Assembly: GCA_035648595.1 (NCBI GenBank)
Contig: DASRLH010000414.1
Span: forward strand, 1 to 14,150
Length of the DNA stretch: 14,150 nucleotides
Origin: RYN-428 sp035648595
GTDB lineage: Bacteria > Planctomycetota > Phycisphaerae > Tepidisphaerales > Tepidisphaeraceae
Reading direction: 5' to 3'
Shown here piece by piece: positions 6,903 to 13,934 of this stretch. Positions within the stretch are counted from its first letter, which is position 1. Every line of letters begins with the position of its first letter. The position numbers were made by a program, and so were the translations under genes. The notes beneath the pieces are model-generated. The model was given only the letters and a program-made list of their open reading frames with translations. It was not told where the DNA came from and did no database searches.

Positions 6903-7010
6903 CCCCACGCCGCCGCGGCTTCTCCGCGCGCCACCCGCAGCACTGCGAGAAGCCGCGGCGGCGCTTCATTCGGGCTGCGCCCTCATTGCGCTCTGCCACG
7001 GCGTGGGGGA
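6903..7010. repeat. MITE-like nested-hairpin element, copy 2 (18-nt deletion form)
   Basis: Same orientation as copy 1. It keeps 10-bp outer ends (ccccacgccg / cggcgtgggg) and a perfect 15-bp inner stem, ccgccgcggcttctc (6910-6924) with gagaagccgcggcgg (6947-6961). It lacks the 18-nt internal block seen in copy 1, consistent with slippage between gccgccgc runs. It lies upstream of the transposase start and 66 nt past the end of the glucan phosphorylase gene. Confidence 0.8.
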
Positions 7011-7075
7011 CGCTCACACCGGGCGCTGAATTGCCGCCGATGCGACATTTCCCCGAATCGTCGTTCGGTCGCGCG

Positions 7076-9643
7076 TCAGTTCCAAACAATCAACCCCGGC
7101 TCAAACGGCGTCGCCAGGTCCGCCGCCCCCGGAAGGATCCTGATCGCAAATCCCTGCCGGCCGCTGGTGCGGCAATCGATGCTGCCGACGAACAGGTGGC
7201 GCTGGGGCGCCAGCGTCTTGGAATGCGTCATCGGCAGCGCCTGGGGCTGCTCGATTTCGCCGCGCGAGTTCACGGGGCCGGCATAAAGTTGCACGGTCAG
7301 TTCGGTGGGATCGACCTCGGGCAGATCGACCATCGCCTCGACCTGCATGGATTGGCCGACCTTGAAATGCCCGTTGCCGCTGGTGTGGACGCCGACGATT
7401 TTTATGCCCGGCCAGCGATGCCGCAGGGAATCCTTGGCCTTGGCCAGCGCGACCGCGCGCTGCATGCCGTCGGCGGCCAGCGCGCTGCCGCGATTAAAGG
7501 CGGGAACGTAAAACTTCTCGGCGTATTCGCGCACCATCCGGTTGGTGTTGAACACCGGCGCGAGCTTGCGCATGCAGTTTTTCATCCGCGCGATCCATTC
7601 GTGGGGCGTGTTGTCGGCATCGCGGTTGTAGAACAGCGGGATCATCTGCTTTTCGAGAATGTCATAGAGCGCCTGGCCCTCGACATGATCCTGATATCCC
7701 GGATCGGAATAGCTTTCGCCGCGCCCGATGGCCCAGCCCAGATCGGAGGCGTATCCCTCGACCCACCAGCCGTCGAGGATCGAGCAATTGAGCACGCCGT
7801 TGGCGGCCGCCTTCATCCCGCTGGTGCCCGAGGCCTCATAAGGCCGGCGGGGGGTGTTGAGCCAAACGTCCACGCCCTGCACCAAGTAGCGAGCCACGTT
7901 CATGTCGTAATTCTCGATGAACACCACGCGCCGGCGGATGCCCGCGTCGCGGGCGAAGTGGATGATCTGCTTGATCAGTTCCTTGCCTTCCGAATCAGCC
8001 GGATGCGACTTGCCGGCAAAAAGAAACTGCACCGGCTTTTGATTATCCGTGAGAATCCGCTTGAGCCGGTCGGCATCGCGCAGCAGCAACGTGCCGCGCT
8101 TGTAGGTGGCGAATCGACGGGCAAAGCCGATGGTCAGCGCTTCGGGATCGAGCACCTGCTCGGCCATCAGCACTTCATCGTAGCTGGCGCCCCGGCGAAT
8201 GAATTGTTCCTTGAGCGTCTGCCGGGCCCAACTCACCAGCCGCGCTCGGCTGCGCTCGTGGGCGCGCCACAGTTCCTCATCGGGAATCTGGCTGACGCCA
8301 TCCCACACGCTCTGGTCGGACGGATCGCTGGCCCATTCGGGTGAGAGATAGCGGTCGAGCGTGAAGGCGATTTCCTGGCCCAGCCAGGTGCGTGTGTGGA
8401 TGCCGTTGGTGATGTGCTTGATCGGCACTTCGTCGGCGGGCACCTGCGGCCAGACGTTGTGCCACATCTTGCGCGACACGTCGCCATGCAGCGCGCTCAC
8501 GCCATTCACGCTGTCGGCCAGCCGAATGGCCAGCAGCGCCATCGAGAATCCCTGCTTCTTGTTCGTCACATCCTCCCGGCCCAGGGCCAGAAAGCCTTCC
8601 TCATCGAGCTTGAGTTGCGGGATCATCGGCCGGAAGAATCGCACCATCGTCTCCGGCGAAAACGTATCAATGCCCGCGGGCACCGGCGTATGCGTGGTGA
8701 ACACGTTCGTGGACATCACCTGCTGGCGGGCCTCGTCAAAACTCACCGGCATTTGCTCGAGCAGCGTGCGGATGCGCTCCAGCGCCAGGAACGCGCTGTG
8801 TCCTTCGTTCATGTGAAAAACGGTCGGCGCGATGTTCAGCGCGGTAAGCGCGCGCACGCCGCCGATGCCCAGGATCAGTTCCTGCTTGATGCGCAGATCG
8901 GTGCCCGAGCCATACAGCTTGGCGGTGATATCGCGGTCGGCGGGCGCGTTTTCCTGAAGATTGGTGTCGAGCAGATAGAGTGGCACGCGCCCCACGTTCG
9001 CCCGCCAAACCTTGCAGAACACCGCATTGTCCGGCAACTCCACGCGCACATGCACCGGCGAGCCGTCGGTGTAGAGCATCGGCTCGATCGGCAGGTTGTA
9101 GAAATCCAGTTCCGGGTAAGCCTCCTGCTGCCAACCGTCGGCCGACAGGTACTGCTGGAAATATCCGTTGCGGTACAACAGCCCCACGCCCACCAGCGGC
9201 ACGCCCAGTTCAGCCGCGCTCTTGAGATGATCGCCGGCGAGAATGCCAAGGCCGCCAGAATAGATCGGCAGCGATTCGTGCAGACCGAATTCCGCCGAGA
9301 AATAGGCGATCTGTAGCTTGTCCTTGTCGGGATGGGTGTCGCTGAACCATCCCTTGCCGCTCATGTGATCGGAGAAAACCGCGAAGACCCGGCGAAGGTG
9401 CGCCAGAAACCCTTCGTCCTTGGCCGCCGCCGACAGCTTGGCCTGGGCGATGGTTCCCAGCATCTTCACCGGGTTGTGATAAACGTCTTCCCAAAGTTTT
9501 CTATCGAGCCGGCGGAATAATTCGACGGCATCCGGGTTCCATACCCACCAGAGATTGCGCGCCAGCTTGAGCAGCGGCTCGAGCTCGGCGGGAAGATCGG
9601 GAAATACCTGAAACGCACGGATCGTGGGAACGCCATCTGCCAT
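7076..9643 (-). CDS. glgP: Alpha-glucan phosphorylase (GT35) with DUF3417 domain
   Basis: The 855-residue protein phosphorolyses alpha-1,4-glucans (glycogen or maltodextrin) to glucose-1-phosphate in the cytoplasm, using pyridoxal phosphate. The N-terminal 'LEPLLKLARNLWWVWNP' (about 21-37) and 'VYHNPVKML' are typical of DUF3417. 'AYFSAEFGLHESLPIYSGGL' begins at A113, and 'EGHSAFLALERIR' and 'FTTHTPVPAG' follow. The PLP lysine is K611 in 'EASGTSGMKAAANG'. Length and the 'SGMKAA' variant place it in the bacterial/archaeal glucan phosphorylase branch, not the E. coli GlgP branch (about 815 residues, 'GNMKFALNG'). The C-terminal 100 or so residues look like the beta-rich tail common in this branch. 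The ATG at 9643 has only a weak GGTGA upstream. A degenerate hairpin repeat lies about 45 nt upstream of the start. No glgA, glgB or glgC is in the window. Confidence 0.95.
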   Translation of the reverse strand: MADGVPTIRAFQVFPDLPAELEPLLKLARNLWWVWNPDAVELFRRLDRKLWEDVYHNPVKMLGTIAQAKLSAAAKDEGFLAHLRRVFAVFSDHMSGKGWFSDTHPDKDKLQIAYFSAEFGLHESLPIYSGGLGILAGDHLKSAAELGVPLVGVGLLYRNGYFQQYLSADGWQQEAYPELDFYNLPIEPMLYTDGSPVHVRVELPDNAVFCKVWRANVGRVPLYLLDTNLQENAPADRDITAKLYGSGTDLRIKQELILGIGGVRALTALNIAPTVFHMNEGHSAFLALERIRTLLEQMPVSFDEARQQVMSTNVFTTHTPVPAGIDTFSPETMVRFFRPMIPQLKLDEEGFLALGREDVTNKKQGFSMALLAIRLADSVNGVSALHGDVSRKMWHNVWPQVPADEVPIKHITNGIHTRTWLGQEIAFTLDRYLSPEWASDPSDQSVWDGVSQIPDEELWRAHERSRARLVSWARQTLKEQFIRRGASYDEVLMAEQVLDPEALTIGFARRFATYKRGTLLLRDADRLKRILTDNQKPVQFLFAGKSHPADSEGKELIKQIIHFARDAGIRRRVVFIENYDMNVARYLVQGVDVWLNTPRRPYEASGTSGMKAAANGVLNCSILDGWWVEGYASDLGWAIGRGESYSDPGYQDHVEGQALYDILEKQMIPLFYNRDADNTPHEWIARMKNCMRKLAPVFNTNRMVREYAEKFYVPAFNRGSALAADGMQRAVALAKAKDSLRHRWPGIKIVGVHTSGNGHFKVGQSMQVEAMVDLPEVDPTELTVQLYAGPVNSRGEIEQPQALPMTHSKTLAPQRHLFVGSIDCRTSGRQGFAIRILPGAADLATPFEPGLIVWN

Positions 9644-9687
9644 GGATCATCACCAGTTAATGCAAAGGAATAACGAGCCGTCGAACA

Positions 9688-9707
9688 ACGCGACGGCGAC
9701 GCCGCGT
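9688..9707. repeat. GTAG-family hairpin, degenerate copy
   Basis: acgcgacg / cgccgcgt (9688-9695 with 9700-9707), seven of eight pairs, loop GCGA, followed by CTGC where other copies have CTAC. It clearly resembles the hairpin at 3409-3428. It lies in the divergent spacer between the glucan phosphorylase and phosphoesterase genes. Confidence 0.65.
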
Positions 9708-9851
9708 CTGCTCTCATCACGGCCACTTGCCTTAAACTTCGGCTATTTTGCCCAAATGATATAGCCGTGCAAGTTCACCCTTGCGTCTGCCGCGCGGGTG
9801 TGCATGATTATTGGACAATGGAAGGGCACACCCCAAGGGAAAGTGTCAATC

Positions 9852-9858
9852 GGAAAGG
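9852..9858 (+). promoter_or_regulatory. Shine-Dalgarno that favours the GTG start at 9869
   Basis: GGAAAGG lies 10 nt before GTG 9869. The in-frame codons upstream (9767-9868) have low GC3, while codons from 9869 on have strongly G/C third positions. Both observations favour 9869 over ATG 9818 or GTG 9767. Confidence 0.55.
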
Positions 9859-9868
9859 TCGTTTTCGA

Positions 9869-10894
9869 GTGATCAACCTGGTGCACAAGCTGCTCGGATT
9901 CTGGCTGCCCAAGCGCCGTTCGTCGGGCAATCGGCGCGCGGCCGGCGCGGAGAAGCAATCTGCCGGTCCCGTCGGCAATTCCATCCCCGCTCCAAAGCCC
10001 GCCGCCCACCGGCCGTCGGGCCGCATGATCGAACAAGTGGAGGGGCGGGTCATGTTTTCCGCCTCGACGCCGGCGTTGCCCCGGCCCGATCACGTGGTGG
10101 TTGTCGTGCTGGAAGATCATTCCTATCAACAGATCCTGGGGGCAAACCCCTATCCAAGCTCGCTTGCGTGGATCGTGCAGCCGCCGCGCTATAACACGGA
10201 CCCGTATCTGCGCTCATTGGCCAGCCAGAGCGCCGTGCTCACCAACATGACGGCCACGGCCCATGCCAATCAGAGCGACTACCAGGCGCTGTTCTCGGGC
10301 CTGGCGCCGCAGGCCAAACCGGATAAGCCGTTGATTCAGAATCGCGCGCCCAACATCGCCAGCGAAGCCATCGCCAACGGCCTGACGTTCGGCGGCTACT
10401 CCGAAAGCCTGCCCTACACCGGCTGGTCGCGCGGCGACAAGGGGGATTACAAGCAGGGGCATAACCCCTGGGTGGATCTGAAAAATGTTCCCACGGCGGA
10501 TAACCTGCCGTTCACGAAGTTCCCGAAAAACCATCTGGCCGCGCTGCCCACCATCTCATACGTGGTGCCCAACGAGCAGCACAACATGCACAGCAACACG
10601 GTGTATGCCTCGGATCAATGGATGGCCGCCAACATGCAGCGTTACGCCGCCTGGACGCGAAAGCACAACAGCCTGCTGATCGTCACCTGGGACGAATCGC
10701 ATGTCTCCAGCAACAACATTCCCACATTTTTCTACGGCCCCATGGTCAGGCCCGGCCAATACGCCGAGCCCGCCAGCCACTACAACCTGCTCAGCACCGT
10801 CGAACAAATGTTCGGCCTGCAACCGACCAACCAGGCCGCGGCTGCCGCGCCGATTACGGATGTGTTCAACACGGAGACGCCCGTGGGCGGGTGA
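9869..10894 (+). CDS. Exported phosphoesterase (acid phosphatase/phospholipase C-like)
   Basis: From GTG 9869 this is a 341-residue protein. Residues 53-66 read 'MIEQVEGRVMFSAS', resembling the LEPR-XLL-type N-terminal motif of planctomycete exported proteins, preceded by a basic stretch ('PKRRSSGNRR'). The main domain fits the PF04185-type phosphoesterases: 'HVVVVVLEDHSYQQILG' (from H75, with E82-D83-H84), 'NMTATAHANQSDYQALFSG' (from 126), 'YVVPNEQHNMHSN' (N235 to N243), 'NSLLIVTWDESH' (D275-E276), 'IPTFFYGP' and 'HYNLLSTVEQMFGL'. Family members hydrolyse phosphomonoesters or phospholipids outside the cytoplasm. The usual 'THPSQPNY' is 'AHANQSDY' here, so activity should not be assumed. Longer starts (ATG 9818, GTG 9767) are possible but their extra codons look non-coding. 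The gene is convergent with the M3 peptidase gene across a repeat module. Confidence 0.8.
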   Translation: MINLVHKLLGFWLPKRRSSGNRRAAGAEKQSAGPVGNSIPAPKPAAHRPSGRMIEQVEGRVMFSASTPALPRPDHVVVVVLEDHSYQQILGANPYPSSLAWIVQPPRYNTDPYLRSLASQSAVLTNMTATAHANQSDYQALFSGLAPQAKPDKPLIQNRAPNIASEAIANGLTFGGYSESLPYTGWSRGDKGDYKQGHNPWVDLKNVPTADNLPFTKFPKNHLAALPTISYVVPNEQHNMHSNTVYASDQWMAANMQRYAAWTRKHNSLLIVTWDESHVSSNNIPTFFYGPMVRPGQYAEPASHYNLLSTVEQMFGLQPTNQAAAAAPITDVFNTETPVGG

Positions 10895-10922
10895 GACAGC
10901 CAATCGGCGTCAAAAGCGTTTT

Positions 10923-11085
10923 GGTGGGGCAGACATTCTTGTCTGCCCGAATCCGCGAGTGCGGGGCATTCCTGCCCCGCCGAGCGGATTCGAAACGGCC
11001 CGCACTGAACGTGTCGAATCGGTTCGGGAGGACAGGAATGTCCTCCACTCACCGATTCGAGGCAGACAGGAATGTCTGCCCCACC
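10923..11085. repeat. Two mirror-image hairpin modules (four hairpins)
   Basis: Four hairpins occur in order: gggcagaca / tgtctgccc loop TTCT (10927-10948); gcggggca / tgccccgc loop TTCC (10961-10980); ggaggaca / tgtcctcc loop GGAA (11027-11046); ggcagaca / tgtctgcc loop GGAA (11061-11080). The second and third are each nested in an outer stem: cgaatccgc / gcggattcg (10948-10956 with 10984-10992) and tcgaatcgg / ccgattcga (11014-11022 with 11052-11060). The left half (10923-10992) and right half (11014-11085) are inverted copies of one module of about 70 bp, with stem differences compensated. The block fills the spacer between converging genes. Confidence 0.85.
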
Positions 11086-11122
11086 GAAAGCCCGTCTGCT
11101 TCCCCGCATATTCGCGCATTCT

Positions 11123-12835
11123 CTATCGCAGCCCCTCCAATTCCTCCCGCAGCGCCTCCATCAGCGGCCCCAGCGTCCTCTGCGAAAAATCAAACGCAAT
11201 GCCGGCGGTTTCAAACAACTCCGGCAACGTCCGCGTTCCCCCCAGCGCCAGGGCTGCACGGTAATTGGAGAGTGCCTGACGCGGATCGCTCTTGGCCCGC
11301 ATCCACAGTTGCAGCGCGCCCAGTTGGGCGATGCCATACTCGATGTAGTAGAACGGCGAATGAAACAGATGGCGTTGCGGCTGCCAGGACGATTCGCGGA
11401 TGGCCTCGTATCCGTTCCAGTCCACTCCCGCCGTGAATCGATTCAGCAACTCAAGCCACTGGGCGGTGCGCTGGGCGCGGGTATGCCCGGCGTGCGTGTA
11501 CATCCAATGTTGGAACGAATCGATAATCGCCATCCACGGCAAAAACCGGATAATCCCCTCGAAGAGCTTGCGCTTGGCGCGGGCCGCCTGCGCCTCATCG
11601 TAGAAGACCGTGAAATACTCGCTCCCCAGCAGTTCCATCGACATGCTGGCGACTTCGCAAAATTCCATCGGCGCGTTGCGCAGGAAAATCAACGGCTCGC
11701 GCGCGGCCGCCGCCTGATAATGAAACGCATGGCCGCCTTCGTGTAACAGCGTTTCCACATCCCGCTGCAACCCGGCAGCGTTCATGAAAATGAACGGCTG
11801 CTTCGATTCCTCCAGCGAGCATTGATACCCTCCCGGCTCCTTGCCCTTGCGGCTGTCCAGATCAAGATTGCCATGCGCCCCAAGCTGATCGAAATCCCGC
11901 GCCAGCGCCGGCGAGAGCCGATTGAATATCTCCCGCGTCTTGGCGACAAACGTCGGCACCTGGTCCTCGGCGAACGGATGCAACGGCGCCCGCCCCTTCA
12001 CGTCCACTTCCAAATCCCAGGGCCGCAGCGTTTGCACCCCAAGCTCCCGCGCCCGCTGTGCATTGAGCTTCGCCACCAGCGGCACACACGTCTCGGCAAT
12101 CGCATCGGCAAAGCGCAGACAATCCGCCGGCGTATAGTCAAACCGCTTATTCGCCTTCCAGGCATATTCGCGGAAGTTCGCCAGCCCTGCGTTGGCCGCG
12201 ATTTGTTGCCGCATCGGAAGAAGCTGCTCGAAGATCGCGTCGACCTTTTCCCGGTCCTCCAGCCGCCGATGGACGTTCGCCTCCCACGCCTCTTGCCGGG
12301 TCGTCCGGTCCGTCTCCTCGGAAAACCGCGCCATCTGCGCCGGCGTGTATTGCCTGCCCCGGAAATCCACCATCATCGCGCCGCAGATTTTTCCATATTC
12401 GTTGGCGGCCTTCTCCACTTCCGTATCAATCGCCACGTTCTCCTCGCGGAACAATTCTACATCCACCCGCCATTGCCGGGTGAGCATGCGATAGCGGATG
12501 TCGGTGAGCTGCCCCAGCGCCGGCGATTCCAGGAACTTTTTTTGCAGCCGGAAATAGAGCGGCTTGACGCGCGGACTGATCTGCTCGACGAAATGCAGGA
12601 AAGCCGCCTCGATCGCTTTGTCCTCGGTGTGGCAGCTCTTGTCGATGTACCGGCGATTGGCATATTCATCCACCACCGCCGACAGTTCGGAAAAGTCGCG
12701 CAGAAACGCTTCAAGCTCGCCGGCGCTTGACACCGGCCGATCCAGCAACGACTGATAGAGCGGCTCAAGCCGCGCGAAATCCGCGGGGTCCAGGTCGGCG
12801 GGAACAAAAATACGGGCGGGCATCGTCATGGCCAT
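11123..12835 (-). CDS. M3-family zinc metallopeptidase (oligoendopeptidase F-like)
   Basis: This 570-residue protein carries the M3 zinc site H365-E366-G-G-H369 in 'LLHEGGHAFHY', with E394 in 'EFCEVASMSMELL' 29 residues after the first His, the spacing of thimet-type M3 peptidases. C-terminal 'HSPFYYIEYGIAQLGALQLW' carries the conserved Tyr/His-rich substrate-binding segment. M3 oligoendopeptidases cut short peptides in the cytoplasm; no signal peptide is visible. ATG 12835 is chosen because GAAAGG (12847-12842 on this strand) stands 6 nt before it. The frame is open further upstream to 12892, but that would add 19 residues and lose this ribosome site. It is divergent from the TIM-barrel gene across 122 nt containing a plausible promoter. 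Its 3' end is 38 nt from the hairpin module shared with the phosphoesterase gene. Confidence 0.92.
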   Translation of the reverse strand: MAMTMPARIFVPADLDPADFARLEPLYQSLLDRPVSSAGELEAFLRDFSELSAVVDEYANRRYIDKSCHTEDKAIEAAFLHFVEQISPRVKPLYFRLQKKFLESPALGQLTDIRYRMLTRQWRVDVELFREENVAIDTEVEKAANEYGKICGAMMVDFRGRQYTPAQMARFSEETDRTTRQEAWEANVHRRLEDREKVDAIFEQLLPMRQQIAANAGLANFREYAWKANKRFDYTPADCLRFADAIAETCVPLVAKLNAQRARELGVQTLRPWDLEVDVKGRAPLHPFAEDQVPTFVAKTREIFNRLSPALARDFDQLGAHGNLDLDSRKGKEPGGYQCSLEESKQPFIFMNAAGLQRDVETLLHEGGHAFHYQAAAAREPLIFLRNAPMEFCEVASMSMELLGSEYFTVFYDEAQAARAKRKLFEGIIRFLPWMAIIDSFQHWMYTHAGHTRAQRTAQWLELLNRFTAGVDWNGYEAIRESSWQPQRHLFHSPFYYIEYGIAQLGALQLWMRAKSDPRQALSNYRAALALGGTRTLPELFETAGIAFDFSQRTLGPLMEALREELEGLR

Positions 12836-12841
12836 GATAAA

Positions 12842-12847
12842 CCTTTC
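12842..12847 (-). promoter_or_regulatory. Shine-Dalgarno for the M3 peptidase, fixes the start
   Basis: GAAAGG on the minus strand, 6 nt before ATG 12835. It supports this start over the longer frame from 12892. Confidence 0.6.
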
Positions 12848-12919
12848 GACTTCTCTTTGATCGAATTTTCGTCTAACGTCGGCGTTGGGCAAATCGTGCG
12901 TGATCGCCTTCGAAACCTC

Positions 12920-12949
12920 ATTTTACTCAGCAATGTTATTCTTCCACAA
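12920..12949 (-). promoter_or_regulatory. Candidate promoter for the M3 peptidase
   Basis: On the minus strand, TTGTGG (12949-12944), an 18-nt spacer and TAAAAT (12925-12920) resemble -35 and -10 boxes; the -10 has five of six matches. A leader of about 80 nt would follow. The -35 overlaps the Shine-Dalgarno (12948-12952) of the divergent gene. Confidence 0.4.
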
Positions 12950-12957
12950 GGATTCCC

Positions 12958-13854
12958 ATGCCCCAACTCGCCGTCTTCCCCAAAGCGTTCATGGACGAGC
13001 TCTGCGTCAATGGCAAAATGACCCTGCGGCAATGGGTTGACCTGGCATCCGCGCTGGACATCGACGGCCTGGAGTTTTACAGCGGCTTTCTCGATCTGCG
13101 CGATCCCGCCTCCTGGCCCGCCGCGCGGCGGATGGTCGAGGACCAGGACATGAGCATCCCCATGCTCTGCTGCTCCCCGGATTTCACGCATCCCGATCCG
13201 GCGTTCCGGCGCGAGCAGGTCGGGCTCGAAAAGAGTTGGATCGACATGGCCGCCGAGTTGGGCGGAAAGTTTTGCCGGGTGCTCTCCGGACAGCGCAGGC
13301 CGGAGGTCAGCCGGGCACAGGGAATCGCCTATGCCGCCGAGTGCATCGAAGCCTGCATTCCCCATGCGGCCAGCGCCGGCATCACGCTCGTGATCGAGAA
13401 TCACTACAAGGACAACTATTGGCAGTATCCAGAATTTGCCCAAAAAATGGATGTCTTCTGCGAACTGGTCGATCGCGTGAACTCCCCGCATTTCGGCGTC
13501 AACTACGATCCCAGCAACACCATCCTTGCCGGCGAAGACCCTCTGGAATTGCTGAGCCGCGTCAAGCATCGCGTCCTGACCATGCACGCCAGCGATCGAT
13601 ACCTCGCCGAGGGAACCATCGCCGATCTCCGCAAGGAGGAGGACAGCGTCGGCTACGCCAAGCGCCTTCGCCACGGTGAAATCGGCAAGGGCCTCAACGA
13701 CTATGACGCCATCTTCAGCACGCTGAAGGCCGTCGGATTCAATGGCTGGATCAGCATTGAGGATGGTGTCAACGGCATGGAGGAACTCGCCCGCAGCGTC
13801 ACGTTCCTTCGCGGGAAGATCGAGCAGCATTGGGGAAGGCCAGGTCGCAAATGA
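12958..13854 (+). CDS. Sugar phosphate isomerase/epimerase-like TIM-barrel protein
   Basis: The 298-residue protein belongs to the xylose isomerase-like TIM-barrel superfamily (AP endonuclease 2 fold). The expected metal-ligand strands are visible: E147 in 'LVIENHYKDN', D184 in 'GVNYDPSNT', H210 in 'VLTMHASDR' and E268 in 'GWISIEDG'. Members isomerise or epimerise keto-sugars, inositols or related compounds with a divalent metal; the substrate cannot be told from sequence. No signal peptide is present, so it is probably cytoplasmic. AAGGA at 12948-12952, 5 nt before the ATG, is a good ribosome site. The 'H-x-x-DR' after strand 7 and 'RHGEIGKG' (the 'G-G-x-D' region of related epimerases) support a functional enzyme. 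It is divergent from the M3 peptidase gene and followed by a repeat-filled spacer. Confidence 0.88.
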   Translation: MPQLAVFPKAFMDELCVNGKMTLRQWVDLASALDIDGLEFYSGFLDLRDPASWPAARRMVEDQDMSIPMLCCSPDFTHPDPAFRREQVGLEKSWIDMAAELGGKFCRVLSGQRRPEVSRAQGIAYAAECIEACIPHAASAGITLVIENHYKDNYWQYPEFAQKMDVFCELVDRVNSPHFGVNYDPSNTILAGEDPLELLSRVKHRVLTMHASDRYLAEGTIADLRKEEDSVGYAKRLRHGEIGKGLNDYDAIFSTLKAVGFNGWISIEDGVNGMEELARSVTFLRGKIEQHWGRPGRK

Positions 13855-13934
13855 GGGTTACTCCTATGCCAGGGCGCAACACCACAACCAGCCGATGCAG
13901 AGCGTCCCGTGCTTTTGGGAATACAACCGTTACC

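Larger units (their letters stand above)
6137..7010 (-). mobile_element. RAYT-type transposase unit bracketed by direct repeats
   Basis: A HUH transposase gene on the minus strand is enclosed by two same-orientation copies of a nested-hairpin element (6137-6261 and 6903-7010). The gene's stop codon is 6 nt from one copy and its likely start 71 nt from the other. REP-associated tyrosine transposase genes in other bacteria are typically flanked by their own hairpin repeats, which this arrangement resembles. I see no certain target-site duplication or IS200/IS605 TnpB partner. Mobility of the whole unit is inference. Confidence 0.6.

Noticed and set aside
6788..8344. A 518-residue plus-strand frame across the second MITE-like copy and glucan phosphorylase
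   Set aside because: It begins inside the transposase gene, translates a repeat and then runs antisense to a well-conserved enzyme.
9767..9868. N-terminal extension of the phosphoesterase from GTG 9767 or ATG 9818
   Set aside because: The extra codons have low GC3 and no ribosome site, while GGAAAGG precedes GTG 9869 and GC3 rises there.
10923..11085. Intrinsic terminators
   Set aside because: The stems are strong, but no T tract follows on either strand, and the inverted modular duplication is better described as a repeat.
11822..12730. A 302-residue plus-strand frame over the M3 peptidase
   Set aside because: It is a low-complexity Arg/Pro/Leu shadow antisense to an intact HEGGH peptidase.
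12826..13830. A 334-residue antisense frame over the TIM-barrel gene
   Set aside because: No domain is recognisable, while the plus frame has all four metal-ligand strands and a good ribosome site.
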